Shown here in pieces: positions 1 through 9,058 of a stretch of 64,000 nt of DNA (the stretch's first letter is position 1; each line of letters starts with the position of its first letter). The stretch spans positions 1 through 64,000 of the forward strand of contig NZ_JABJVM010000007.1 of the NCBI RefSeq assembly GCF_013820765.1, written 5' to 3'. This DNA is from Paenilisteria rustica (GTDB lineage Bacteria; Bacillota; Bacilli; Lactobacillales; Listeriaceae). A program made the translations under genes and the position numbers. The notes beneath the pieces were generated by a model. The model was not told the DNA's origin, searched no databases, and worked only from the letters and a program-made list of their open reading frames with translations.

Positions 1-80
1 TTGGATTGGGTTTCGTCACTTTTATCTTAACGGATGTTGATATTACTGTGTATTTTTTTGTCTTGAAATGAGAACAAAAA

Positions 81-114
81 AATGTTGAGGCAGATTAATT
101 TCTACCCCAACATT
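81..114. terminator. Terminator-like inverted repeat
   Basis: Arms 81-93 (AATGTTGAGGCAG) and 102-114 (CTACCCCAACATT) pair apart from two wobble-type positions, with T-rich sequence on both sides. It probably ends a gene lying upstream of the window, or acts in both directions. No gene is seen in 1-237. Confidence 0.4.
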
Positions 115-237
115 TATTATAGAACCGTTTTTTTAATATAGTGGAAAGAAGAATTGCAATCAGCCGCGCAAGTAAGGTGCAATTTTTCATGAAAACCTAT
201 ACAATAAGGGTAGAACGATAGATAAAGGAGGGGAGCG

Positions 238-1005
238 GTGCACTCGCAAGGTGTTACTGCGAATAATATGGCGAAAATAATTTTTGTAAGAGATGAACAA
301 GATGAATTTCAAGCATATGATTTCCTACACAGTTTGATTAAAGAACAACCTTTAATGTCGACCCTTTTATTGCAAGGCCTGATGCAGCTAGAGAAGGCGG
401 AAACGAGAAAATTAACAACGGGAAAACAGGTTTTACCGGAAGTTCATTTGACTATCGGTAAAAACCAGTCGTACTCGCTACAAACGAATAAAATCGAAAC
501 ATCCGTTGACCAGCCGATTGAGGAAATGAAAGTCCACTTCAAAGATAAGAATTGCAGGATGCTTTATTTCACGGCTTTTTCGGATACAGAAACGTATTAT
601 TGCTTTGTAAAAGGCTATTTTAAAGATCGCAACCCGTTCAATGATAAAATGGGCGCGTATCGGGAAGAAGTGAAGCGGATATTCCTTCGTCGTTCGGAAG
701 CGAGATTGAGCATTGGCAAGGATGATTATGAATTCGAAACGTTGAAGGAATTGGCGTGGGAGAACGAAGCGATTGTTCATTATTTGGATAGTTTCTCGGC
801 TCGTTTAGGTCAATTTATTTTTGCAAAACGTGTGAAAAAGAAATGGTCGCAGTTGGATCTGGGGCTGAAATCGGATTTGTCACCGCTCGTGATTTCGCGA
901 TTGGAAGCAGGAGATCCGGATATGAGTGTTCGTATGTATCAAAAGGCATGTGAGGTGCTGGACGTTTCGACGGATTTCACGGATGATCATTTGACGATTA
1001 GGTAA
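238..1005 (+). CDS. RelE/HigB-like toxin domain fused to XRE-type HTH
   Basis: A 255-residue cytoplasmic protein. The start is GTG 238, five bases behind a strong AAGGAGGGG (225-233); ATG 268 is an in-frame alternative. Residues ~13-150 follow the phage Gp49/HigB layout: an N-terminal helical hairpin, then strands with IEEMKVHF, CRMLYFTAF and YYCFVKGYFKDR, then a basic helix (EEVKRIFLRR). Residues ~185-245 form a Cro/C1-type helix-turn-helix (KKKWSQLDLGLKSDLSPLV, then SRLEAGDPDMSVRMYQKACE). HigB toxins and HTH antitoxins are normally two adjacent genes; here both halves lie in one frame. It stands alone between two terminators. It could be a self-regulated toxin-antitoxin fusion or a transcription regulator that reuses the RelE fold. 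The HTH is clear; the toxin-fold assignment is by pattern only. Confidence 0.65.
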   Translation: MHSQGVTANNMAKIIFVRDEQDEFQAYDFLHSLIKEQPLMSTLLLQGLMQLEKAETRKLTTGKQVLPEVHLTIGKNQSYSLQTNKIETSVDQPIEEMKVHFKDKNCRMLYFTAFSDTETYYCFVKGYFKDRNPFNDKMGAYREEVKRIFLRRSEARLSIGKDDYEFETLKELAWENEAIVHYLDSFSARLGQFIFAKRVKKKWSQLDLGLKSDLSPLVISRLEAGDPDMSVRMYQKACEVLDVSTDFTDDHLTIR

Positions 1006-1021
1006 TTATTATAGCAAAAGT

Positions 1022-1053
1022 GGGTTCCTGGTGATAACTGGGATCCTTTTTTT
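1022..1053 (+). terminator. Intrinsic terminator
   Basis: Stem GGGTTCC (1022-1028) / GGGATCC (1040-1046) with two G-U pairs, followed by seven T, just after the stop of the HTH fusion gene. Confidence 0.7.
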
Positions 1054-1110
1054 GTATTCATGGATATTTTTACACGGGTTCACAGTCTAAATCTATACAT
1101 CACCAAAAAT

Positions 1111-1144
1111 AGTAGGCAAAACCATGGTCGTGGTCTTACCTACT
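1111..1144. terminator. Bidirectional terminator
   Basis: Near-symmetric hairpin: AGTAGGCAAAACCA (1111-1124) and TGGTCTTACCTACT (1131-1144). A T-run follows on the plus strand and ATTTTTGG on the minus strand. It lies downstream of the Mga-type gene, about 100 bp from its stop. Confidence 0.65.
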
Positions 1145-1244
1145 AATCTTTTTGAACAAAATTTATGAGATATTTCGTAGCTAAGACGATATCGCAGAAT
1201 TTATAGCACAACAGCGCTATTCTCGATAATATAGATGAATTCTA

Positions 1245-2708
1245 CTAATTTGCTCCATAGACAAGCTCACTAATCATATCCCAATCATGGTTATTTGGAA
1301 CCCGAGCAGTTCTATACGTTAAACAGCCCAGGTCCTCGTCGTCATCTTTGTAGTTATGGATGACAATATCAATCCCGAGTTCTTTCACCATCTCCTTTGT
1401 AATGCGCTTATTAGCAATCATGGTCACTTGGAGGTTATTATTAACAAAATTGTCTATTAAAATCTCGACATAGTTTAAATAGGCTACTTTACCATCGAAG
1501 GCAAAATAGATATTTAGCTCTGGCAAGTCATGCTTATAAACAGCATAATAAGAAAACATGGTTAAGTTAACTGCGATATCTTCTAAAAAAATCAAGTTGA
1601 ATTCTTTAACAAGCGGGCTCTCACTTAGTATATTAAGCCAAGATGTATAAGATTTTGGGTGGCGAGATTTGATGTACTTATTAATTTCATAATAATTTTT
1701 CTGGAATACTGGAGTTACTTTGCTAATTAAATAGAGATTTCTCAAATAAAATCCAAAAATTTCATTGATAGCTTCATTTTCATATTGTAGAGACATCTTT
1801 TTAAAAGCGTCATCTAAGAAAGTATGGATGAGATTACTAATATGGGAATCTAGCGGATAATCATCTGGATTCCGTAGTCCTTCGTGATAGATGTAGTTAT
1901 CTAATAATAATAAATCCATATATGCAATTTCATCTTCTGGGATGTCTGATAGGGGGACATCAGGTAATAGAATCTTCGCTAATTTGTGTATATATACATA
2001 AGATGGCGCTTGCTTTTGAATATCTATCAACTGCTGATCAATTTTAATATAGTGACCTTGAGCCACACGCTTGTTGAAAACTGTAATCCAATAAAGCAGG
2101 CTTCGGTGATGGATATGCGCTTGGATAGTTGTGTGCTCCATAAAATGATTATACGCCTCTTCAAAAATGGCAAACTGTTTTGGATTAGGCTTATATTCGG
2201 GATGTACATCGTCCGTATTGTATAAATAATAAAAATAAAAAAATCGGATATTTTGTTCAGAGCCTACAATAGAGACAGGTGTGAGTGTAAGCTCTAATTC
2301 ATATTCTTTCAATATTTTTTTTAAATGATTTAAATATCGGTATAACGTTGAAGGAGATAAAAATAATTCATCGGCCCATTCATCTATGGTTAGAAAGATT
2401 TCATCATAGATACTGTAGATTATTTTAAAAAGAGGCGATTGCTCGGACACATGCAATATTAAGTTATCAACATCGTGTTCTCTGCTGATAACATAGCCAG
2501 ATGTCTTTACCAATTGAAATGTATCCTTTTCAGGTAGAATCTCATCTAAATCTTTTAAATCTCTGGAAAGAGTGCGTGTCGTAGTATCTAAATCATTTGA
2601 AATTTCTTCTAAACTAATTGGGTAATGCGCATCGTAAATTGTTTGAAGTAACTTAATCTGCCTTTTTATCTTCTTATCTGCTACGAGCTGTAGAAAGAAA
2701 TGGTTCAT
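1245..2708 (-). CDS. Mga/PRD-type transcriptional regulator
   Basis: A 487-residue regulator. The open frame reaches back to 2747, but GGAGGTGA (2713-2720) sits just before ATG 2708, so translation should begin at MNHFFLQ. Two N-terminal helix-turn-helix motifs are visible: residues ~31-58 (ISLEEISNDLDTTTRTLSRD) and ~103-130 (TIDEWADELFLSPSTLYRYL), the Mga arrangement. The remaining ~350 residues are helical PRD-like sequence and the last ~90 resemble an EIIB-like fold (VTMIANKRITKEM). Listeria genomes carry many such regulators, often beside surface protein or sugar uptake genes. It is transcribed away from the Crp-type regulator and the large adhesin, which are possible targets by position only. 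Family is fairly certain; target unknown. Confidence 0.8.
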   Translation of the reverse strand: MNHFFLQLVADKKIKRQIKLLQTIYDAHYPISLEEISNDLDTTTRTLSRDLKDLDEILPEKDTFQLVKTSGYVISREHDVDNLILHVSEQSPLFKIIYSIYDEIFLTIDEWADELFLSPSTLYRYLNHLKKILKEYELELTLTPVSIVGSEQNIRFFYFYYLYNTDDVHPEYKPNPKQFAIFEEAYNHFMEHTTIQAHIHHRSLLYWITVFNKRVAQGHYIKIDQQLIDIQKQAPSYVYIHKLAKILLPDVPLSDIPEDEIAYMDLLLLDNYIYHEGLRNPDDYPLDSHISNLIHTFLDDAFKKMSLQYENEAINEIFGFYLRNLYLISKVTPVFQKNYYEINKYIKSRHPKSYTSWLNILSESPLVKEFNLIFLEDIAVNLTMFSYYAVYKHDLPELNIYFAFDGKVAYLNYVEILIDNFVNNNLQVTMIANKRITKEMVKELGIDIVIHNYKDDDEDLGCLTYRTARVPNNHDWDMISELVYGAN

Positions 2709-2747
2709 CTCTTCACCTCCATATTTAATATAAAATTGATAACACAA

Positions 2748-3185
2748 TAAATAGGCTCAACCTTGATAATTAATGTTAACAATTATAATCCTTACTATAG
2801 AGTGCAATAGAATGTAGAACAACTACTCTATACATACAAGTACAGTATACCACCAAGTTTAAGTACAGTGTTATTGATAGATAAGCCATCTAGAAATTCA
2901 GGTTGTCTTCTGAAAGGAAGTTAGTTTATGGCTACCAGTTGCCTACAGAGAGCGGGTTGTTTCAAAAATGTCCAAAAAAATCGAAATTAATGATTACCAG
3001 GTTTTAAGAAATCATGGTTAAATAAGTGTAAGAGATAAGCGAGCTGATCGTTTCGAATCAGGGCTCTTATTATTACTGCTAGATTCAAAAGTTCTTAAAA
3101 TAGACACAAAAACAAATAAAAGTATAAAATTATACAACGATTTTTATGAGAATAGCTGGTAACATAAATTGTAGGAGGCGATAGT
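2748..3185. other. Intergenic region between divergent regulators
   Basis: A 438-bp A+T-rich gap that must hold divergent promoters for the Mga-type and Crp-type genes. I see only very short open frames (for example 17 codons from ATG ~2967) and no convincing structured RNA. Old gene debris is possible but not demonstrable. Confidence 0.4.
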
Positions 3186-3869
3186 ATGAGCTTAACGGGT
3201 CTTTACTCTAGTAACAATATACAAAGCGACTTTCAATCAAAAAAATTATTAGAGATACTTCTAGACGATCAAATATTCCCGATTAAAAAGAAACATATAG
3301 TTTTTGGGAAATCAGATAAAATAGTATTAACCGATGGAAATAATAGTTCTTCAATCTATGTCTACGCGGTTGAGAAAGGTATGGGTGCACTAATCCTTGA
3401 ATCCAATATTATCGATTTTATTGGTGAAGATGGATTCATTGGTCTGCATCATAGCAATTTTATGAACGATTCTAAACTGCACGCTGAATCATTAACAGGA
3501 GAGTTAGTTACATGGCGTTTTGAGCTTCAAGATGTACTTGCAAAAATAATCAACATGCAGGAGGGTTATCTATATCACTATAATTACATGAGAGAAACGT
3601 ACGAACGGTATACAATGAAACTGAGAGCTATAGGTGAAGATAATGACGGGAAGGTAGCCATGTTACTTTACTCCATAGCAAGCTGGTTCGGTATAGAAGC
3701 AGAAGAGAAAGATTTTGTTGAACTACCAAAAATATTCACAAGAAAAGTGCTAGCGAACTATATGGGAATAAGCCATACAACACTAAGCACTGTAATAAGG
3801 GAACTAGCAAGGCAGGGAGAAGTCATATCTAAATCGCAACGCTTGTTAGTACGTGTTAAAAAAAGATAG
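3186..3869 (+). CDS. Crp/Fnr-family (PrfA-like) regulator
   Basis: A 227-residue protein with the Crp/Fnr plan: an N-terminal cupin-like sensor (~20-115), a long dimerisation helix (~118-150), and a C-terminal winged HTH with recognition helix at ~190-212 (LANYMGISHTTLSTVIRELA). The length is close to PrfA (237). The cyclic-nucleotide phosphate-binding cassette is not evident, so the ligand is unlikely to be cAMP. AGGAGG (3173-3178) precedes ATG 3186. The gene points toward the adhesin at 4143 with 273 bp between, so it is a positional candidate for controlling it. Listeria encodes many PrfA-like paralogues, mostly of unknown function. Confidence 0.8.
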   Translation: MSLTGLYSSNNIQSDFQSKKLLEILLDDQIFPIKKKHIVFGKSDKIVLTDGNNSSSIYVYAVEKGMGALILESNIIDFIGEDGFIGLHHSNFMNDSKLHAESLTGELVTWRFELQDVLAKIINMQEGYLYHYNYMRETYERYTMKLRAIGEDNDGKVAMLLYSIASWFGIEAEEKDFVELPKIFTRKVLANYMGISHTTLSTVIRELARQGEVISKSQRLLVRVKKR

Positions 3870-4028
3870 AATATTCATTTTGGTACACTAAAAAATATTA
3901 GGGATCGAAATCAAGGTTCAATAATAGCGGTATAGTTCTGCGAGATATTAAGGATATAACGAAATAGCCGTTAATATTATGTGTTTATTAAAAATAAAAA
4001 TTCAGTTAATTTAGAGAGGGTGTACATT

Positions 4029-4064
4029 ATGAGAAGAATAAAACGTTTGATTGATTCAAGCTAA
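4029..4064 (+). CDS. Possible 11-residue leader peptide
   Basis: ATG 4029 follows GAGAGGGTG at 4014-4022 with fitting spacing and opens the frame MRRIKRLIDSS before TAA. It lies 78 bp upstream of the adhesin start, with an 18-bp palindrome between them. It may be a real upstream frame in the adhesin leader, or a chance frame; the basic sequence gives no functional clue. Confidence 0.3.
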   Translation: MRRIKRLIDSS

Positions 4065-4086
4065 GCTTTTGAATTCAGTCCAAAAA

Positions 4087-4104
4087 AATAGTTGCGCAAC
4101 TATT
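4087..4104. promoter_or_regulatory. 18-bp perfect palindrome before the adhesin gene
   Basis: AATAGTTGCGCAACTATT is a perfect inverted repeat with no loop, which favours a dimeric DNA-binding protein over an RNA hairpin. It ends 21 bp before the adhesin ribosome-binding site. No T-run follows. It does not match the PrfA box (TTAACAnnTGTTAA). The cognate regulator is unknown; the Crp-type and Mga-type neighbours are candidates by position. Confidence 0.5.
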
Positions 4105-4142
4105 AATAATAAATAATTTAAATAAGAGGAGGACATTTATTA

Positions 4143-7100
4143 ATGTCAACGAAAAATAATATCGTCAAAAAAAGTGGGAAAATTGCCCTAGCAACTGTAT
4201 TGATAGGTAGTTCATTATTGAGTACCTTACCTGTTAACGTATTCGCAAGTGAGGCAGCACTTAAGAACGCCGCATTAGCAGTAGCACCAGCCAATGCAAC
4301 AGAGGTAGCAACATTTGCAGAACTGAGAGCAGCATTATTAAGCACAAGTGTAACAAACATTAAATTAACAGCAGACATTAGAGTAACAGCAAGTTTTAAC
4401 TTCACAACAAACAAAAATCTATACGGTAATGGACACACAATCGATATGAGTCGGTATAGAATTGGTATTTCCAAAGTAGATACTGTCAACCGTATAGAAG
4501 ATTTAACAATCACTAACCAAAATATTTATCCCTTATTCTGGTCAGATGATAAGGGCGTACAAGTGACTTATAAAAATGTAACTTCTAGCGGTGAACAATT
4601 TGTGTACAACGCTTATGGTACAACTATTCTAGAGGGAGACATTAAAGCAACTGCTACATTAGAAGAAGTGTATCAAGGAACGAACCTTTTAGTTAGAGAG
4701 GGAGCAAATGTTGATTTCTCATCCATTGAATCTAATGGGAAGGCACTTTATGTATATGGAAATCTAACGCAAGAAGCAAACTCTAACATGAAAGTTAATT
4801 CGAAATCATATACACTTTATGCATCTAGTGGTACTGCACAAATTTCGATAGCAGGGAATATGGAACTGAAATCTGCCAATAAGCAAGCTATTTACGCAGT
4901 TGGCGGAAGTATGGTCGTCAAAACAGGAGCTAAATTCAGAGCTGACGCAGGTGACACGATTGAAGAAGGTATTTCTATTACAAACGGTGACTTAATTGTT
5001 CAAACTGGCGCTGATTTTATTGCGACTTCTAAAGGCCGACAAGGGACAGTTCAAACAGGTAAAACAACAGTATTTGAGAATGGTTCGAATTTTGCTATTA
5101 CCAATACAAATGCAACTGGATCAGTCTTTGCGAACTTTGCTGGCGCTTCAACTAAGGTTAACATCAATTCTGATAAAGGCTTATCCACATGGGACTACGG
5201 TTTTATCTACAATGACAAACCAACGCGTAACTTCAACGACTTTAAAACAGGAACATTTGACTTGTCTGGTTGGGATAAAGGTAACTTAAGTCAAAAGAAC
5301 TTAATGTCAAACAGTGCGCAATTCCAATCACAATTTGTAAGTAAAACGACAGGTAAATTATTTGGTGGTAGCTATGCCTTAACGAATATTGCACAAACAA
5401 CAATTGAGGATCTTACTACCGATTCAACGCATGTAGTCGGCTTAGCAGAGCCAAACGCAAACCTTGTTATTACGAATGCGGCAGGAGCAACATTAGGGAC
5501 AGGTAGAGTAGGATCAGATGGTTATTATGACATTACAATTCCTAAACAAGCTTCGGGAACAGTCGTAACAGCAACAGCAACCTCTAATGGTATTACTTCA
5601 TCTGCGACAACAACAGTCATCCAAGCAGCTATCGACCAAACAACAATAGCGCCTGTCACAACAGATTCAACAAAAGCAACAGGGACAGCGGAACCAAATG
5701 CAACTATTGAAATCAAAGCAAATGGAGAAGTCATCGGTTCTGGAAAAGTAGGATCAGACGGAGCATACAGTATTACAATGGAACAACAAGATGTGGGCAC
5801 AAGAGTCACAGCAACAGCGACAGTAGGAGCAGCAACGTCTTCTGCAACAGCAACAGTAACACAAGGTGATCTTGATCAAACAACAATTGCAGCTTTAACA
5901 ACAAAATCAACAGTAGCAGAAGGAACAGCACAAGCAAACGCAACAATTGAAATCAAAAATAGTGCGGGTGACGTACTTGGATCAGGCCGCGTAGGATCAG
6001 ACAGCAAATACAGCATCACGATTCCAAAACAAACAGCAGGAACAGCCGTGACAGCAACAGCGACATCAAATGGTAAAACATCTACTGCGCAAACAACAGT
6101 CATTCGTGGTGAGATTGATGAGACAACAATTAACAAAGTAACAACAGAATCCACGACTGTTTCAGGAACAGCAGAAGCGAACTCAACAGTTGTAGTGAGA
6201 AATCAAGATGGAACACAACTTGCAACTGGCCGCGTAGGATCAGATGGCATTTACAGCTTTACAATTGCGAAACAAGCAGAAGGGACTGCTGTTACGGCAA
6301 CAGCTACGTTATTAGGATTTACATCAACAGCATCGACTATTGTAGAACGTGACGGCATTGACCAAACGACAATAAACCCACTTACAACAGAGTCAACATC
6401 TGCAACAGGAACAGCTGAACCAAACGCAACAATCGTTATCAGAAACCAAGCTGGTATACAACTTGCAACAGGTCGTGTAGGATCAGACGGTATTTACAGC
6501 TTAACAATTGCTAAACAAGTAGAAGGTGCAGTTATAACAGCAACAGCTACTTCTGGCGGTAAAACATCAGCTGCAAACACGACTGTTGTACGTGATGGAA
6601 TTTTAGCTACAACGATTGACACACTAACAGCTGACGCAACATCTGCAACAGGGACAGCTGAACCAAACGCTAGCATTGTGATCAAAAATGCGGCTGGCAC
6701 AACAATTGGATCAGGAACAGTTGGATCGGACGGCAAATATAGCATCACGATTCCAAGACAAGGCTTGGGAACAGTTATAACAGCAACAGCAACGAAATCT
6801 GGTAAAACAGCAAGCGGTTCGACAACCGTAGCAGCAGGTCAAGACATCGTGAAAACAACAATCGACGCCCTAACAAATGAATCTACCTCTGTTTCAGGTG
6901 AAGCAGAACCAAACGCTAGCATCGAAATCAAAAATGCGGCTGGCACGACAATTGGATCAGGGACAGTTGGATCAGATGGCAAATATAGCATCACGATTCC
7001 TAAGCAAGCCGGAGGAGCAAGCGTAACAGCAACAGTAACGAAAGATGGTAAAACATCAAGTGCTTCAACAACAGTTACAAGACAAGCAGCAGGAACAGTA

Positions 7101-8390
7101 GTAGTCACTGCACCATATTATGTTGGACACGATGCAGGTATTCAAGCAACTGTTTCTGGTGATGCAACAAAAGTATATTTACAAGTCGGTAACACAAAAT
7201 ATACAACAGTTTCAGTAAATGGAAGCTTCTCGTATTACGCGAAAGACAAAATCGCAACAACAACACAAGACGCGTACATCGTTGCTCTTGACGCATCAGG
7301 TAAAGAACTATCGCGTGCAAAAGTAACCTTGAGAGACGGTAATCTATTAGTGGGAGCCGTAACACCAAAAGAATTCATTGTTGGCGCAGACAGCTTTGTG
7401 ACAGGAACGTACACTGGTTCTGTTACAAGAGTAGCGATTTCAGTCAACGGAACGGTATATCAACCTGTGGGAGTGTTAGGAGCAGGAGCCTTACAGTATT
7501 ACGCAAAAGACAAGATTACAAGCAAAACAGATGTAGTCAAATTGATTGGTTACAACTCAGAAGGCACTGTTATTGATACAAAAGACGTATCTATCGCTGG
7601 CCCAGAAAGTTTAGTTGGCGCAATCACAATCAATCCAGATCACTTCGCTATTTCTACCGATACCTTTATTAAAGGTACATTCACAGGAAACGTGAAGACA
7701 GTTTCTCTCGTTGTGAACGGTGTAGAATTCGGTAAAGTAGGCGTGTTGGATGCAACAAACTGGCAATATTACTCTAAAGGTAGAATTTTGAACCCAACGG
7801 ATGTTGTTTCTGTGAAAGCATACAATGCTGCTGGAACGCTTGTTGACACGAAATCGTTGACAGTAACTCAAAATCCTGCTGGACAAAGTACGATTACTCC
7901 AGTCGCGTTCAAACTGAAAACAGATGCAAATGTCACAGGTACCTTCACTGGTAGCGTGAAATACGTGGCACTTAAAGTCGGCGATAAAGTTTACGATAAA
8001 GTCGGAGTATTAAACGATACAGAGTGGAGATACTATGGAAAAGATAAGATTACAGATGCAACAACTCCAGTTTCTGTTATCGGTTATGACAGCACAGGCA
8101 CGCAGATTGCAGAAGAATCAATAACTATCACACCAGAAGATTCATCTACGCTTACAACAAACACGTATACAATTGGTGATGCTAACGCGACAGGAGCGTA
8201 CACAGGAACAGTGAGATATGTTGCTGTTAAAGTCAATGAAACAACATATGGCAAAGTTCCTGTCAACGCAGATGGCAGTTACAAATATTACATCAAAGAT
8301 AAAGTAGCGAGCAAAGACGATGTTGTAACGGTTCTTGGTTACGACACAACAGGCGCGATTGTGGCACAAAAAGTAGTCACTATCGACTAG
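4143..8390 (+). CDS. Secreted adhesin: pectate-lyase-like domain plus Ig-like repeats
   Basis: A 1415-residue exported protein. GAGGAGGA (4126-4133) sets ATG 4143. The signal peptide is residues 1-36, with probable cleavage after VNVFA. Residues ~55-400 resemble the pectate-lyase-like adhesive domain of Listeria and enterococcal surface proteins (FAELRAALLS, NIKLTADIRV, YGNGHTIDMS, then beta-helix-like rungs). Residues ~418-983 are seven ~80-residue Ig-like repeats, and ~985-1415 are five ~85-residue Ig-like repeats of a second type containing YYAKDKI-like motifs. There is no LPXTG, LysM or GW anchor, so it is probably released or held non-covalently. The neighbouring regulators and the exopolysaccharide operon suggest a role in the biofilm or surface matrix. 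A protein with the same N-terminal domain is at 22013-23188. Confidence 0.8.
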   Translation: MSTKNNIVKKSGKIALATVLIGSSLLSTLPVNVFASEAALKNAALAVAPANATEVATFAELRAALLSTSVTNIKLTADIRVTASFNFTTNKNLYGNGHTIDMSRYRIGISKVDTVNRIEDLTITNQNIYPLFWSDDKGVQVTYKNVTSSGEQFVYNAYGTTILEGDIKATATLEEVYQGTNLLVREGANVDFSSIESNGKALYVYGNLTQEANSNMKVNSKSYTLYASSGTAQISIAGNMELKSANKQAIYAVGGSMVVKTGAKFRADAGDTIEEGISITNGDLIVQTGADFIATSKGRQGTVQTGKTTVFENGSNFAITNTNATGSVFANFAGASTKVNINSDKGLSTWDYGFIYNDKPTRNFNDFKTGTFDLSGWDKGNLSQKNLMSNSAQFQSQFVSKTTGKLFGGSYALTNIAQTTIEDLTTDSTHVVGLAEPNANLVITNAAGATLGTGRVGSDGYYDITIPKQASGTVVTATATSNGITSSATTTVIQAAIDQTTIAPVTTDSTKATGTAEPNATIEIKANGEVIGSGKVGSDGAYSITMEQQDVGTRVTATATVGAATSSATATVTQGDLDQTTIAALTTKSTVAEGTAQANATIEIKNSAGDVLGSGRVGSDSKYSITIPKQTAGTAVTATATSNGKTSTAQTTVIRGEIDETTINKVTTESTTVSGTAEANSTVVVRNQDGTQLATGRVGSDGIYSFTIAKQAEGTAVTATATLLGFTSTASTIVERDGIDQTTINPLTTESTSATGTAEPNATIVIRNQAGIQLATGRVGSDGIYSLTIAKQVEGAVITATATSGGKTSAANTTVVRDGILATTIDTLTADATSATGTAEPNASIVIKNAAGTTIGSGTVGSDGKYSITIPRQGLGTVITATATKSGKTASGSTTVAAGQDIVKTTIDALTNESTSVSGEAEPNASIEIKNAAGTTIGSGTVGSDGKYSITIPKQAGGASVTATVTKDGKTSSASTTVTRQAAGTVVVTAPYYVGHDAGIQATVSGDATKVYLQVGNTKYTTVSVNGSFSYYAKDKIATTTQDAYIVALDASGKELSRAKVTLRDGNLLVGAVTPKEFIVGADSFVTGTYTGSVTRVAISVNGTVYQPVGVLGAGALQYYAKDKITSKTDVVKLIGYNSEGTVIDTKDVSIAGPESLVGAITINPDHFAISTDTFIKGTFTGNVKTVSLVVNGVEFGKVGVLDATNWQYYSKGRILNPTDVVSVKAYNAAGTLVDTKSLTVTQNPAGQSTITPVAFKLKTDANVTGTFTGSVKYVALKVGDKVYDKVGVLNDTEWRYYGKDKITDATTPVSVIGYDSTGTQIAEESITITPEDSSTLTTNTYTIGDANATGAYTGTVRYVAVKVNETTYGKVPVNADGSYKYYIKDKVASKDDVVTVLGYDTTGAIVAQKVVTID
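5394..7090 (+). repeat. Seven tandem Ig-like repeats in the adhesin
   Basis: Each unit of ~79-82 codons starts TTI..LTT.ST, continues with G.AEPNA.I.I, then GSG.VGSDGKYSITI and ends TATATSNGKTS. The last two units are the most alike, including a shared NAAGTTIGSGTVGSDGKYSI stretch, which points to recent duplication. Copy number is likely to vary between strains. Confidence 0.85.
7096..8387 (+). repeat. Five C-terminal Ig-like repeats in the adhesin
   Basis: Five units of ~85 codons share the order F.VG.DA.VTGTYTG, V..VAL.VNG..Y, a YYAKDKI-like motif and a closing V.VIGYDS.GT. These look like the bacterial Ig-like domains common at the C-termini of secreted Listeria proteins. Units have diverged much more than the preceding seven. 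Confidence 0.75.
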
Positions 8391-8430
8391 ATCTAGTAAT
8401 AACAATTAACTAAATTTCAAATACGATTGG

Positions 8431-8463
8431 GTGTGATGGCTAAATAAACTTTAGTCATCACAC
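8431..8463 (+). terminator. Hairpin after the adhesin gene
   Basis: GTGTGATGGCTAAA (8431-8444) pairs with TTTAGTCATCACAC (8450-8463), 14 bp with one G-U. The T-run behind it is weak (CTTTAAAAAAA), so it may be a leaky terminator or an RNA-stabilising hairpin between the adhesin and the lipoprotein gene. Confidence 0.55.
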
Positions 8464-8532
8464 ACTTTAAAAAAATAACTTCGAAAAAAATAACAGTTTA
8501 TATAAAAATAAGAGAACATAAAGGAGAACCAT

Positions 8533-9030
8533 ATGCTAAAAAAAGTTATATTAATCGCGATGTCCGGAGCCTGTGCCTTATCACTAGCCGCATGTTCTGC
8601 GTCCGCCTCTAAGGAAGAAGCATCAAAAACAACACAAGAAACAAAAGCAGAAAAAGAAACAACCTTCCCAACAAAGACGGTAAATAATATGGAGATGCAA
8701 ATCAAAGGTATCGAAACAACGGAGAACGGTAAAGGTGACAAAAATATCGTACAAATAACAATGGATTTTAAAAATGAAACGGGCAGCAAATACGGTATCG
8801 GTGGCAATGACTTTATTTTCAAATCTGGTGACAAAACGTACCAAGTGAAAGCAGATGCCAACAATATCGGAACAGAAATCGCAGCTGACAAAACAGTGAG
8901 CGGAGCCATCAATTTTGAATTACCGAAAGACGTAAAATCTGGCGAGTTTTCCTACCAACCAGTGACATTTGGCAAAGAAAAACCAAAAGTACTCGCAACA
9001 TGGAAAATTTCGATTCCGAACAATAAGTAA
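8533..9030 (+). CDS. DUF4352-like lipoprotein
   Basis: A 165-residue secreted lipoprotein. AAAGGAGA precedes ATG 8533. A type II signal peptide ends in the lipobox LAAC (Cys ~21), followed by a low-complexity Ser/Lys/Glu/Thr linker to ~45. The body (~47-165) has the beta-sandwich pattern of DUF4352/telobox-like extracellular domains: QITMDFKNETG, IGGNDFIFKSGDKTYQV, then AINFELPKD. It ends 28 bp before the UDP-sugar dehydrogenase, so it is probably the first gene of the exopolysaccharide operon. It may assist polymer export or retention at the membrane, but no function is established. Confidence 0.75.
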   Translation: MLKKVILIAMSGACALSLAACSASASKEEASKTTQETKAEKETTFPTKTVNNMEMQIKGIETTENGKGDKNIVQITMDFKNETGSKYGIGGNDFIFKSGDKTYQVKADANNIGTEIAADKTVSGAINFELPKDVKSGEFSYQPVTFGKEKPKVLATWKISIPNNK

Positions 9031-9058
9031 ATTTTAAAATCTATGAGGAGATGATTCT

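Noticed and set aside
2769..2784. PrfA-box-like sequence between the divergent regulators
   Set aside because: Only one half-site (TGTTAA) is clear; the 14-bp symmetric TTAACAnnTGTTAA is not present.
5394..7090. CRISPR-like array
   Set aside because: The ~240-bp repeats are coding Ig-like units in one open frame; there are no spacers and no cas genes in the window.
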